Shown here one piece after another: positions 37,508 to 45,903 of a stretch of 64,000 nt of DNA. The stretch comes from Pigmentiphaga sp. H8 (GTDB taxonomy: Bacteria > Pseudomonadota > Gammaproteobacteria > Burkholderiales > Burkholderiaceae_B). Where the stretch lies: positions 2,108,001 to 2,172,000 of the forward strand of contig NZ_CP033966.1 in NCBI RefSeq assembly GCF_003854895.1, in the 5' to 3' direction. Under the pieces are notes generated by a model. The model did not search any database, had not been told where the DNA came from, and worked only from the letters and a program-made list of their open reading frames with translations. The position numbers and the translations under genes are program-made. The first letter of the stretch is position 1. The number at the start of each line of letters is the position of its first letter.

Positions 37508-38422
37508 ATGGCCAGACGCAACCTCAACGATCTCCTGTCTTTCGTGATGGTGGCCCGCGAGGGCAGCTTCACGCGCGCTGCCGCCTTGCTCGGGGTGACC
37601 CAATCGGCACTCAGCCAGGCCATCAGTGGCCTGGAGGCGGGGCTGGAAATCCGGCTGCTCACGCGCACCACGCGCAGCGTGTCGCTCACCGCGGCCGGCG
37701 AACGCCTGTTGAAGGCCATCGGCCACCGCCTGGACGAGATCGAGTCGGAACTGGACGTGTTGACGGAAATGCGGGACAAGCCCGCCGGCACGGTCCGGAT
37801 CACCTGTGGCGAACATGTCTTGCGGACGACGCTGCTTCCCAAGCTCACCCCGCTACTGCGCGATTATCCCGACATCAATATCGAATTCGACGTCGACTAC
37901 GGATTCAAGGACATCGTGGCCGAGCGCTTTGATGCCGGCGTGCGCCTGGGCGATACGATCGACAAGGACATGATCGCGGTGCCCATTGGGCCGCCGTTGC
38001 GCATGGCCGTCGCGGCTTCACCCGGATATTTCGCCGCCCATCCTGTTCCGCGTAACCCGCGCGACCTGCTCAATCACAACTGCATCAATCAGCGCATGCA
38101 GACCTCGAAGGGACTCTATGTCTGGGATTTCGAGCGACGGGGACGGAAGCTGAACGTGCGCGTGCCCGGACAGCTTGTCTTCAATACGTCTCCCGCCATG
38201 GTGGATGCCGCGCTGGCGGGCCTGGGGATTGCGCTGCTGCCCGAGGACGAGTTCGCGCCGCATCTCCAGGAGGGCCGCCTGGTCCGTGTCCTGGAGGACT
38301 GGTGCGCGCCGTTTCCCGGGTATCGGCTGTACTACCCGAGCCGGCGCCAGCCTTCCCCGGCATTCTCGCTGGTCGTTGGCGCGCTGCGCGTGACCGGGGA
38401 GCGAATCAAGGCAAAGGGATAA
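37508..38422 (+). CDS. LysR-family transcriptional regulator
   Basis: This 304-residue protein has a winged helix-turn-helix (GSFTRAAALLGVTQSALSQAISGLE, about 19-43) and a LysR substrate-binding domain starting near 90. Its N-terminus resembles LysR regulators that sit by YahK/aldo-keto reductase genes. It is divergent from the MFS exporter and upstream of the molybdenum hydroxylase; shared motifs suggest it controls both. Confidence 0.9.
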   Translation: MARRNLNDLLSFVMVAREGSFTRAAALLGVTQSALSQAISGLEAGLEIRLLTRTTRSVSLTAAGERLLKAIGHRLDEIESELDVLTEMRDKPAGTVRITCGEHVLRTTLLPKLTPLLRDYPDINIEFDVDYGFKDIVAERFDAGVRLGDTIDKDMIAVPIGPPLRMAVAASPGYFAAHPVPRNPRDLLNHNCINQRMQTSKGLYVWDFERRGRKLNVRVPGQLVFNTSPAMVDAALAGLGIALLPEDEFAPHLQEGRLVRVLEDWCAPFPGYRLYYPSRRQPSPAFSLVVGALRVTGERIKAKG

Positions 38423-38438
38423 ATGGTCGAATGGGGTT

Positions 38439-38458
38439 ATTAGCAGGGCTAATGAATC
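38439..38458. promoter_or_regulatory. Second LysR operator candidate, upstream of the molybdenum hydroxylase
   Basis: ATTAG-CAGGG-CTAAT (38439-38453) followed by GAATC repeats the two motifs of the LysR/MFS divergent region. It lies about 95 bases before the hydroxylase small-subunit start. Confidence 0.65.
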
Positions 38459-38551
38459 CATCGCCATGTCTTCCGGGAAAATATCGCTTTCGTGCCGGGC
38501 GCGGCATCCTTGTCCGCGCGCGGCAGAAGTCTTTGCAACCAGGAGTTCGCC

Positions 38552-39022
38552 ATGACACGACTTCAAATCAACGGGCAGGCAAGGGACGTCGATGTTCCCG
38601 GCGAAACGCCGCTGCTGTGGACATTGCGCGACGAACTCGGCATGACCGGCACCAAGTTCGGCTGTGGCATGGCGTTATGCGGGGCGTGTACCGTACACAT
38701 GGACGGTACGGCGATCCGCTCGTGCGTCACCCCTGTTTCGGCCGCGGCCGGTCATGCCATTGCCACCGTGGAGGGCATGGCGGCCGACCCCGTGGGCCGG
38801 GTCGTCCAGCAAGCCTGGATCGAAAACAACGTCGCCCAATGCGGCTATTGCCAGGCGGGCCAGATCATGGCCGCGGTCGGCCTGCTCAAGACCACCCCTG
38901 CTCCCACCGGGGAACAGATCGATGAGGCCATGAGCGGCAACATCTGCCGCTGCGGTACCTATCCGCGCATCCGGGCGGCCGTCCGGCAGGCTGCCAGCCG
39001 CCTGGTCAGGGGAGGCAAGTAA
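38552..39022 (+). CDS. Molybdenum hydroxylase small subunit, (2Fe-2S)2 protein (isoquinoline 1-oxidoreductase alpha type)
   Basis: This 156-residue protein binds two [2Fe-2S] clusters. The plant-ferredoxin-type motif uses C38, C43 and C46 (CGMALCGAC). The C-terminal motif uses C97-x2-C100 and C132-x-C134 (CGYCQAG and CRCGTYPRI). Small subunits of this type carry electrons from the molybdenum site of the adjacent large subunit to a cytochrome or quinone. AGGAG precedes the ATG at 38552. The stop overlaps the large-subunit start (TAATG). Confidence 0.92.
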   Translation: MTRLQINGQARDVDVPGETPLLWTLRDELGMTGTKFGCGMALCGACTVHMDGTAIRSCVTPVSAAAGHAIATVEGMAADPVGRVVQQAWIENNVAQCGYCQAGQIMAAVGLLKTTPAPTGEQIDEAMSGNICRCGTYPRIRAAVRQAASRLVRGGK

Positions 39023-41313
39023 TGGATACCTCCGTGCGATTCTCCCGGCGTGCGTTTCTCCAAGGCGGCCTCGGCGCGCTGACACTGGCCGTATCGACCC
39101 AAGGGCTGGTTACGGTCGCATGGGCCGCCGATTCCGGTCCGCAGAAGTACGGCGCCGACTCCATGCCAGGCGGCACGGTGGACGATCCGCTGGTCTTCGT
39201 CTCGATCGCGGTGGATGGCGTGGTCACCATCGTGGCGCACCGGGCCGAGATGGGCACGGGCGTGCGCACCAGCCTGCCCATGGTGGTGGCCGACGAAATG
39301 GAGGCGGACTGGGAACGCGTAAAGGTGGTGCAGGCCGAGGCCGACGAGACACGCTACGGCAATCAGAACGTGGATGGCTCGCGCAGCATGCGGCATTTCC
39401 TGATGCCCATGAGGCGTGTCGGGGCCGCCGCGCGCCAGATGCTCGAGGCGGCCGCCGCCGCGCGCTGGTCGGTACCCGTGGCCGAGGTCGAGGCCGTCCG
39501 GCACGAGGTCGTGCACCGGGCCACCGGTCGCCGCCTGGGTTATGGCGAGCTGGCGGCGGATGCGGCCAGGCAGCCCGTGCCCCCGGGGAAGGCGCTCAAG
39601 CTCAAGCGCCGTGCGGATTTCCGCTATATCGGCAAGGGCCGGGTCCGGCCGGTCGACCTGGAGGGCATAGGCCAGGGGCTGGCGATCTATGGCATGGACA
39701 TGCGATTGCCCGGCATGGTCTATGCCGTGGTGGCGCGTCCGCCCGTGGTGGGCGGCAAGCCGCGCCGGGTGGACAGCAGCAAGGCGTTGGCCGTCCCCGG
39801 TGTGTTGAAGGTCGTGGAAATTCCCGTCTTCCAGGGCGCGCCGGCCTTTCTGCCGCTGGGCGGGGTGGCCGTGGTGGCACGCAACACCTGGGCCGCCGCG
39901 CAAGGCCGGGCCGCGTTGGATATCGAATGGGACGACGGGCCCAACGGCGCCTATGAGTCGGCCGACTACCGACGGGAGCTGGAGGCAGCCTGCCGCGTAC
40001 CGGGGAAGGTGATGCGCAGCCAGGGGGACGCGGCGCGGGCCTGGACCAAGGCGCCCGAAGCCGAGCGCGTGGCGGCGGAGTACTACATCCCGCATCTGGC
40101 CCATGCGTCGATGGAGACGCCGGTTGCCACCGTGCGTATCCAGGGCGATCACGCCGAGGTCTGGACCTCCGTCCAGAATCCTGCCGCGGCCCGAGCCGCC
40201 GTGGCGGCGCGGCTGAAGTTCAGGCCGGAGAACGTCAAGGTCAATGTACTGCTGCTGGGGGGCGGTTTCGGCAGGAAGTCCAAGCCCGACTTCGTCGACG
40301 AGGCCGCCATCGTCGCCCGGGCCATGCCCGAGGGCACACCGGTCAAACTGGTGTGGATGCGCGAGGACGACATCCGCCATGACTACCTGCACACGGTTTC
40401 GGTCGAACGACTGGAGGCTGTCATCGACAGGAAGGGCCAGGTGCGATCTTGGCTGCATCGCAGCGCCGCGCCGACGATCGCCTCGTTGTTCACCGAAGGG
40501 GGCAAGGGACAACAACTGTTCGAGTCCGCCATGTCCGCCATCAACATGCCGTATCGGATCCCGAACGTACGTGTCGAGACCGCCGAGGTGCCGGCCCATG
40601 CCCGCATAGGCTGGTTCCGCTCGGTGGCCAACATCCCGCACGCGTTCGCGGCGCAATGCTTCATTGCCGAATTGGCGCACCGCGCGGGCCGGGACCACAG
40701 ACAGTTCGCGCTTGATCTGATCGGGCCGGCGCGCAAGATCGATCCGGGCTCGCTTGCCGACACCTGGAACTATTCCGAATCGCCCGAGCGCTATCCCTAC
40801 GATACGGGCCGCCTGCGCGCCGTGATCGAGGCCGCCGCGCGCGGGGCCGGCTGGGGGCGCAAGCTGCCGGCGGGGCACGGGCTGGGCCTGGCCTTTTGCT
40901 ACAGCTTCATGAGCTATACGGCCACGGTGGTCGAGGTGGCCGTGGACGACAAGGGCGAGATCCGCGTGCTGGCGGTCGACATGGCGATGGACTGCGGCCC
41001 GCAGATCAATCCCGAGCGCATCCGTGCGCAGATGGAAGGCGGCGCCGTCATGGGATTGAGCCTCGCATTGACCGGCGAAATCACGTTCGAGAAAGGGCGC
41101 GTGAAGCAGAGCAACTTCCACGACTACGAAGTGCTGCGCCACGACGTTTCGCCACGGGTGATCCGTACCCACCTGGTGAACGATAACCACGACCTGCCTC
41201 CCGGCGGCGTGGGCGAGCCGCCGGTTCCTCCCGTGGCGCCGGCCTTGTGCAACGCGATCTTCGCCGCCACCGGCAAGCGTGTGCGCAGCCTGCCGATTCG
41301 TACGGTCGGGTAG
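39022..41313 (+). CDS. Molybdenum hydroxylase large subunit, periplasmic (isoquinoline 1-oxidoreductase beta / aldehyde oxidase type)
   Basis: This 763-residue molybdopterin subunit begins with a Tat signal (SRRAFLQGG, then a hydrophobic stretch to AWAAD), so the complex should be exported folded with its partner. GGGFGRKSKPDF and GVGEPPVPPVAPA (catalytic Glu732) are the cofactor and active-site segments of the family. These enzymes oxidise aldehydes or N-heterocycles with water as the oxygen source. No FAD subunit or cofactor-maturation gene is nearby. Electrons probably go to a membrane cytochrome such as the triheme type at 5483. Confidence 0.92.
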   Translation: MDTSVRFSRRAFLQGGLGALTLAVSTQGLVTVAWAADSGPQKYGADSMPGGTVDDPLVFVSIAVDGVVTIVAHRAEMGTGVRTSLPMVVADEMEADWERVKVVQAEADETRYGNQNVDGSRSMRHFLMPMRRVGAAARQMLEAAAAARWSVPVAEVEAVRHEVVHRATGRRLGYGELAADAARQPVPPGKALKLKRRADFRYIGKGRVRPVDLEGIGQGLAIYGMDMRLPGMVYAVVARPPVVGGKPRRVDSSKALAVPGVLKVVEIPVFQGAPAFLPLGGVAVVARNTWAAAQGRAALDIEWDDGPNGAYESADYRRELEAACRVPGKVMRSQGDAARAWTKAPEAERVAAEYYIPHLAHASMETPVATVRIQGDHAEVWTSVQNPAAARAAVAARLKFRPENVKVNVLLLGGGFGRKSKPDFVDEAAIVARAMPEGTPVKLVWMREDDIRHDYLHTVSVERLEAVIDRKGQVRSWLHRSAAPTIASLFTEGGKGQQLFESAMSAINMPYRIPNVRVETAEVPAHARIGWFRSVANIPHAFAAQCFIAELAHRAGRDHRQFALDLIGPARKIDPGSLADTWNYSESPERYPYDTGRLRAVIEAAARGAGWGRKLPAGHGLGLAFCYSFMSYTATVVEVAVDDKGEIRVLAVDMAMDCGPQINPERIRAQMEGGAVMGLSLALTGEITFEKGRVKQSNFHDYEVLRHDVSPRVIRTHLVNDNHDLPPGGVGEPPVPPVAPALCNAIFAATGKRVRSLPIRTVG

Positions 41314-41361
41314 GGCGGGCCGCCCCGGGCGCCAGCGCAAGGCTCCGGGTGGCAGCCACGT

Positions 41362-42852
41362 TCAGGAAACGTTGAGGTAGGCCGCCTTCTGGTAAAGGTA
41401 GCCGTCGATTTGGGTCTGGCCGCCTTTCCAGCCGTATCCGCTTTCCTTGTAGCCGCCGAACCCCACGGAAGGGTCGACCAGGCCGTAGCAGTTGACCCAG
41501 ACCGTCCCGGCCTGGATGCCGTGCACCATCTTCAGCGCGGTGTTCACGTTGCTCGTCCAGACGCCGCTGGCCAGGCCGTAGGGCGTGGCGTTCGCCAGGG
41601 TCAATGCCTCGTCCAGGGTATCGAAGGCGATGATGGACGCCACCGGGCCGAAGATTTCTTCCTGCGCGATGGTCATCGAGTTGGTGACGCCGCTGAACAC
41701 GGTCGGCTCGATGTAGAACCCGCAGGACAGGTCTCCGCCCAGGCGCGCGCCGCCGGAGGCCAGCCGGGCGCCTTCCTTCTCCGCCACTTCCACGAAGGAC
41801 AGCACGCGATCGAGCTGGCGGGACGAGATCAGCGGCCCGAGCCGGGTATCCTGCGCCAGCGGATCGCCTACCTTCAGCGTCTTTCCGTAGGCGGCGAAGC
41901 GCTCCACGAATTCATCCTGGATGCTTCGCTGGACGAACACCCGCGTGCCGGCGAAGCAGATCTGGCCGCTGTTGCTGTAGACCCCCATGGCGACGCCCGG
42001 TACGGCCTGGTCGAGGTCGGCATCCGCGAACACGATGTCGGGGGATTTTCCGCCAAGCTCCAGTTGCAGCCGCTTCATGTTGCCGGCGGAGGCCTTGATG
42101 ATCTCGCGCCCCGTCGCGGTGGATCCGGTGAACGCGATCCGGTTGACGTCGGGATGCGCGGCCAGGGCCGCGCCGGCCTCGGCGCCCAGGCCGGTGACCA
42201 CGTTCACGACTCCCGGCGGCAGCCCGGCTTCCATCAGCAGTTCGGCCGTGCGCAGGACACTCAGGGACGCGTCCTCGGCCGGCTTGAGGACGGCCGTGCA
42301 GCCCGTGGCCAGGACCGGGCCCAGGATGTGCATCTGTCCCAGCAGGGGGCCGTTCCAGGGGATGATCCCGCCCACGACGCCCACGGGCGCCTTGAACGTC
42401 ATGGTCGTCACGTCGCCCGGGAGGGAGTTCGGAATGGTGTCGCCCTGGATGTTGCGTGCCTGGCCGGCGAAATACAGGATGGTCTGGATCGCGCCGTTCT
42501 TCGAGGGGCGCAGCCGCGTGTGCAATGGAGCGCCCATGTCGAGCGACTCCAGCAGCGTCAATTCGTCGAAGTGCTGCGCGAACAGGTCGGCGAAGCGGAT
42601 GATGAGCTGCTGGCGCTGCGCCGGCGAGAACCGGCTCCAGGGGCCGGTGAACGCCCGCCGGGCCGCCGCGACGGCGGCCTCGACATCGGCCTTGTCGCCG
42701 CGCGCCAGTGTGGCGAGCAGTTGGCCGTTCGAGGGGTTGAAGGTGTCGATCCGCTTGCCGGATTCCGGCGCGCGCCAGCGGCCGTCGATGAAGTTGTCCT
42801 TGTCCGGGTTGGAGAGAAAGGGCAGGTCCCGGGCGGGCGAAGGCGTGTTCAA
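41362..42852 (-). CDS. NAD-dependent aldehyde dehydrogenase
   Basis: This 496-residue ALDH has FTGSTATGREI, the general-base region LELGGKSPDIV, catalytic Cys in NSGQICFAGTR and the end motif FGGYKESGYG. It oxidises an aldehyde to the acid. The homologous region starts at NTPSPARDLPFL and no in-frame ATG is near it; a TTG at 42852 with AGGA upstream is the likely start. It follows the alcohol dehydrogenase gene by 23 bases, making an alcohol-to-acid pair. Confidence 0.9.
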   Translation of the reverse strand: MNTPSPARDLPFLSNPDKDNFIDGRWRAPESGKRIDTFNPSNGQLLATLARGDKADVEAAVAAARRAFTGPWSRFSPAQRQQLIIRFADLFAQHFDELTLLESLDMGAPLHTRLRPSKNGAIQTILYFAGQARNIQGDTIPNSLPGDVTTMTFKAPVGVVGGIIPWNGPLLGQMHILGPVLATGCTAVLKPAEDASLSVLRTAELLMEAGLPPGVVNVVTGLGAEAGAALAAHPDVNRIAFTGSTATGREIIKASAGNMKRLQLELGGKSPDIVFADADLDQAVPGVAMGVYSNSGQICFAGTRVFVQRSIQDEFVERFAAYGKTLKVGDPLAQDTRLGPLISSRQLDRVLSFVEVAEKEGARLASGGARLGGDLSCGFYIEPTVFSGVTNSMTIAQEEIFGPVASIIAFDTLDEALTLANATPYGLASGVWTSNVNTALKMVHGIQAGTVWVNCYGLVDPSVGFGGYKESGYGWKGGQTQIDGYLYQKAAYLNVS

Positions 42853-42875
42853 GATGGCGTCCTCATGTCGATGGA

Positions 42876-43946
42876 TCAGAATTCGAAGACGGACTTGCCG
42901 CCGGTCTGGCGGTCGAAGTGCTCGTAGGCCTGCCCGGCGTCTTCGAGTTTCCAGCGGTCGGTGAACTGCTTGTCCAGATCGATGCCGTGATCGGCCACGA
43001 AGCGCACGCACTTCTCCATGGAGATATCGGAGAAGGTGAGATGTCCGACGATGGTGCGCTGTTTCAGGATCAGGTCCGCCGTGACGTCCAGTTGCAGGCC
43101 GCCGCCGACGCCGACGAAGGCCGTGCGGCCCCAGGTGACGGTGGACCGGACCGCCGACAGGCGCGCGGCGGCGACCCCCGCGCAGTCGATGGCGGCGGAT
43201 ACGCCCTTGCCGCGCGTAAGCGACATGATCGCGTCGACCGGATCCTCCTGGCTGGAGTCTATCGCCACGGTCGCGCCGAACGCCTTGGCCTGGGCCACCC
43301 GCGGCGGCGAGATATCGACCGCGAACGTCTTCACGCCCATCGCTCCGGCCAGCTGAATGGCCGACAGGCCGACAGGGCCCAGGCCGAAGACGGCCAGGCT
43401 ACCCCGGGCGCTGAGATCCAGGCGTTCGATGGCCCCGAATGCGGTTCCGGTTCCGCACGAGACGGCGGCGCCCGCGGCGAAGCTGATCTCGTCCGGGAGG
43501 TGGATCAGGGCGCGCGCGGGAACCTTCATGTAGTGCGCATGCCCGCCGTGGGCCGTCTGCCCATAGACCGTCGAGCCCTTCTCGCACATCTGCACCCAGC
43601 CGCTGCGGCATTGTTCGCAGTAATGGCAGCCGTCGTAGTGATACACCATCGCGCGGTCGCCGATGCGCCATTCGCGTTTGTCGACATTCTGGCCGAGCGC
43701 GGCGACGATGCCGCAGGGTTCGTGTCCGGCGATGATCGGATCGTCCCGCGTCAGTCCGCGCGCCGCCAGGAATTCGGGGCTTTTCGAGCCGAGGGAGGCC
43801 CCGCGTTCGCCACGGTAGTGGTGAAGATCGCTGCCGCAGAATCCCGACGCCTTGATCTCGACGACGACGTCGTCGGGGCCCGGGACGGGATCGTCGAAAT
43901 GCATCAGTTCGAGTTGTCGATGGCCCCTGAAGACGACACCGTGCAT
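42876..43946 (-). CDS. Zinc-dependent alcohol dehydrogenase
   Basis: This 356-residue medium-chain dehydrogenase has catalytic-zinc residues in FCGSDLHHYR and AGHEPCG, a structural-zinc knuckle GCHYCEQCRSGWVQMC and cofactor motif GLGPVGL. It oxidises an alcohol to an aldehyde with NAD(P). AAGGAG precedes the ATG. It lies between a Bug gene and an aldehyde dehydrogenase gene on one strand, suggesting uptake and stepwise oxidation of the same compound class. Confidence 0.92.
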   Translation of the reverse strand: MHGVVFRGHRQLELMHFDDPVPGPDDVVVEIKASGFCGSDLHHYRGERGASLGSKSPEFLAARGLTRDDPIIAGHEPCGIVAALGQNVDKREWRIGDRAMVYHYDGCHYCEQCRSGWVQMCEKGSTVYGQTAHGGHAHYMKVPARALIHLPDEISFAAGAAVSCGTGTAFGAIERLDLSARGSLAVFGLGPVGLSAIQLAGAMGVKTFAVDISPPRVAQAKAFGATVAIDSSQEDPVDAIMSLTRGKGVSAAIDCAGVAAARLSAVRSTVTWGRTAFVGVGGGLQLDVTADLILKQRTIVGHLTFSDISMEKCVRFVADHGIDLDKQFTDRWKLEDAGQAYEHFDRQTGGKSVFEF

Positions 43947-43996
43947 GGTGAACGCTCCTTGTATGAAAACGAGGTAACCGCCGGCGATGCCGGCAT

Positions 43997-44974
43997 TCAA
44001 TCGAGCGAAATGTTCAGCTTTCGTACGAAATCCGCATACTGGTCGGATTGCTTCTTCACCGTGGCGGCCAGCTGCTCGGGCGTCTGCACGAATGGCTCGA
44101 AGCCGACGTTCTCGAGCTGCTTGCGCATTTCCGGCTGCTCCAGAACCTTCTGCACGGCGGTATTGATGCGGCCGATGAGTTCGGCGGGCGTGCCGCGGGG
44201 CGCGAACAGGGCGACCCAGGTCTGCAGGTCGTAGCCGGAGGCGCCAAGCACTTCGTGCAGCGTCGGAACATCCGGCTGGGTGGCGCTGCGCTGCGGAGCG
44301 GTGATGGCTAGGTACTTCAGCTTCTTCGCCTGGTAGAGCGGAGCTGTGGTCGATCCGGTGCCGACCGCCCAGTCGATTTCGCCGCGGTTGATGTCGACAT
44401 AGATCTGCGCCGTTTCCTTGTAGGGAATGTGGGTCATCTTGATGCCCGCGGCCTGTTCCATCATCGCGCCGCCCAGATGCAGGTTGCCGCCGTTGCCGGA
44501 CGAGCCGTAGGTCACCTTGCCGGGATTCGCCTTGGCGGCCGCGACGAGGTCGGACACCGATTTCCATTTCGATTCGGCGGAAACCGTCACGTAGTAGTAC
44601 GTGCTGTAGAGCGCGGCGACGGAGCTGAAATCCTTCTCCGGATCGTAGGGGAGTTTCTTGTACAGGTGCTGATGCAGCGAAACCAGCGTGGAATCGGACA
44701 GGAACAGTGTGTAGCCGTCCGGCTTGGCGCGCTTTGCCGCCTCCGCGGCGATCCAGCCGTTGCCGCCCGCCCGGTTGTCGATGATGACCTGGGTCTTGAG
44801 TTCCGTGGCGAGGCGTTCGCCCACCTGTCGCATGACCGTATCGGGGCCCGTGCCGGGAGGGTAGGGCATGATCACCCGGATCGGACGGGTGGGGAAGTCG
44901 CTCGCGACGGCGTGGTTGAATGCCGCGGCGGCCAGGACCGCCGCAAGAGTCATCGCTTTCGTGGCTTGATGCAT
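43997..44974 (-). CDS. Bug/TctC-family periplasmic substrate-binding protein
   Basis: This 325-residue protein has a signal peptide ending VASDF and Bug segments FPTRPIRVIMPYPPGTG, TQVIIDNRAGGNGW, YKETAQIYVDINRGE and PTLHEVLGASGYDLQTW. A near-perfect GGAGGTGAC ribosome-binding site precedes the ATG at 44974, stronger than most neighbours, suggesting high expression. The ligand is probably the precursor handled by the dehydrogenases downstream. Confidence 0.92.
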   Translation of the reverse strand: MHQATKAMTLAAVLAAAAFNHAVASDFPTRPIRVIMPYPPGTGPDTVMRQVGERLATELKTQVIIDNRAGGNGWIAAEAAKRAKPDGYTLFLSDSTLVSLHQHLYKKLPYDPEKDFSSVAALYSTYYYVTVSAESKWKSVSDLVAAAKANPGKVTYGSSGNGGNLHLGGAMMEQAAGIKMTHIPYKETAQIYVDINRGEIDWAVGTGSTTAPLYQAKKLKYLAITAPQRSATQPDVPTLHEVLGASGYDLQTWVALFAPRGTPAELIGRINTAVQKVLEQPEMRKQLENVGFEPFVQTPEQLAATVKKQSDQYADFVRKLNISLD

Positions 44975-45072
44975 GTCACCTCCATGTCGTTGTTGGCCGG
45001 CTGCCTGTCATGACCGGCTCGTTCGTGCGGTACGGCTGAAACTGCGTATGCGCGGGCGCGGTTCCGGATGCG

Positions 45073-45861
45073 CTAGACGATGACCGGGCGAGTCGCGCCG
45101 TCCACGGTAAGAATCGTTCCGGATATGTACGCGGACCGGGGCGAGGCCAGGAAGGTCGCCGCCGCGGCGATGTCCTGGGGCGTGGCCAGGCGTCCGATGG
45201 GGGCGCTTTTCCTGGCCTTGGCCAGTACCTCGTCCACCGAGATGTTGTTCTGGCGGGCCTGGGCGATCGCGTTCTGCGCGACGCGGTCGGTTTCGGTCTT
45301 GGCGGGATTGATGCCGTTGACCCGTACTCCCTGCGGGGCATAGGCCATCGCCAGCCCGGCCGTGGCCAGCATGAGCGCGGCGTTCGCCGCGCCGCCGGTC
45401 AGGTGGGTCGTGATCGGCAGCTTGCCGCCCAGTCCGATGATGTTCACGATCGAGCCGGAGCCTCGTTCGGCCATGCGCTTGATCAGCGGATCGATGACGT
45501 TGATGTAGGTCATGAACTTCGCGTCCAGCGCGGCGCGCCAGTCATTCGGTTCGAGTTCGGCGAACGGTATCTGGCGTGCCGCGCCGGCGGCATTGATCAG
45601 GACGTCGATGGGGCCGAGCGCCGCCTCCGCCTGGTTGATGGCTCGCAGCGCGTCGGCGGGGTCGGACAGTTCGACCAGCAGTGTCGCGACCTCCCTCTCG
45701 TCCGCGCCCAGCGCCTGCCTGGCCTTGTCCAGCTGCGGCTGTTCGCGGCCGGCCAGGGTCAGCCGGCAACCCTCGTTGCGGAACTCTTGCGCGCACGCGA
45801 AGCCTATGCCGCCGGCTCCGCCCGTGATGAATACATGCTTGCCTTCCAACTGCAGGTCCAC
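45073..45861 (-). CDS. SDR-fold protein lacking the catalytic Ser-Tyr-Lys
   Basis: This 262-residue protein has an intact cofactor site (TGGAGGIG and INAAG) and an SDR end. The usual NISS and Y-x3-K are replaced: the strand reads IVNIIGLGG and the helix reads HLTGGAANAALMLAT, so the Tyr and Lys positions appear to be Gly and Asn. It may be a divergent SDR with other chemistry, such as a hydratase or isomerase role, or a cofactor-binding regulator. The start is GTG at 45861 behind AGGAG. Confidence 0.82.
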   Translation of the reverse strand: MDLQLEGKHVFITGGAGGIGFACAQEFRNEGCRLTLAGREQPQLDKARQALGADEREVATLLVELSDPADALRAINQAEAALGPIDVLINAAGAARQIPFAELEPNDWRAALDAKFMTYINVIDPLIKRMAERGSGSIVNIIGLGGKLPITTHLTGGAANAALMLATAGLAMAYAPQGVRVNGINPAKTETDRVAQNAIAQARQNNISVDEVLAKARKSAPIGRLATPQDIAAAATFLASPRSAYISGTILTVDGATRPVIV

Positions 45862-45903
45862 TGATGGCTCCTAGGTTTTCTCTGGTATCGGGCGCGGCGG
45901 GCG

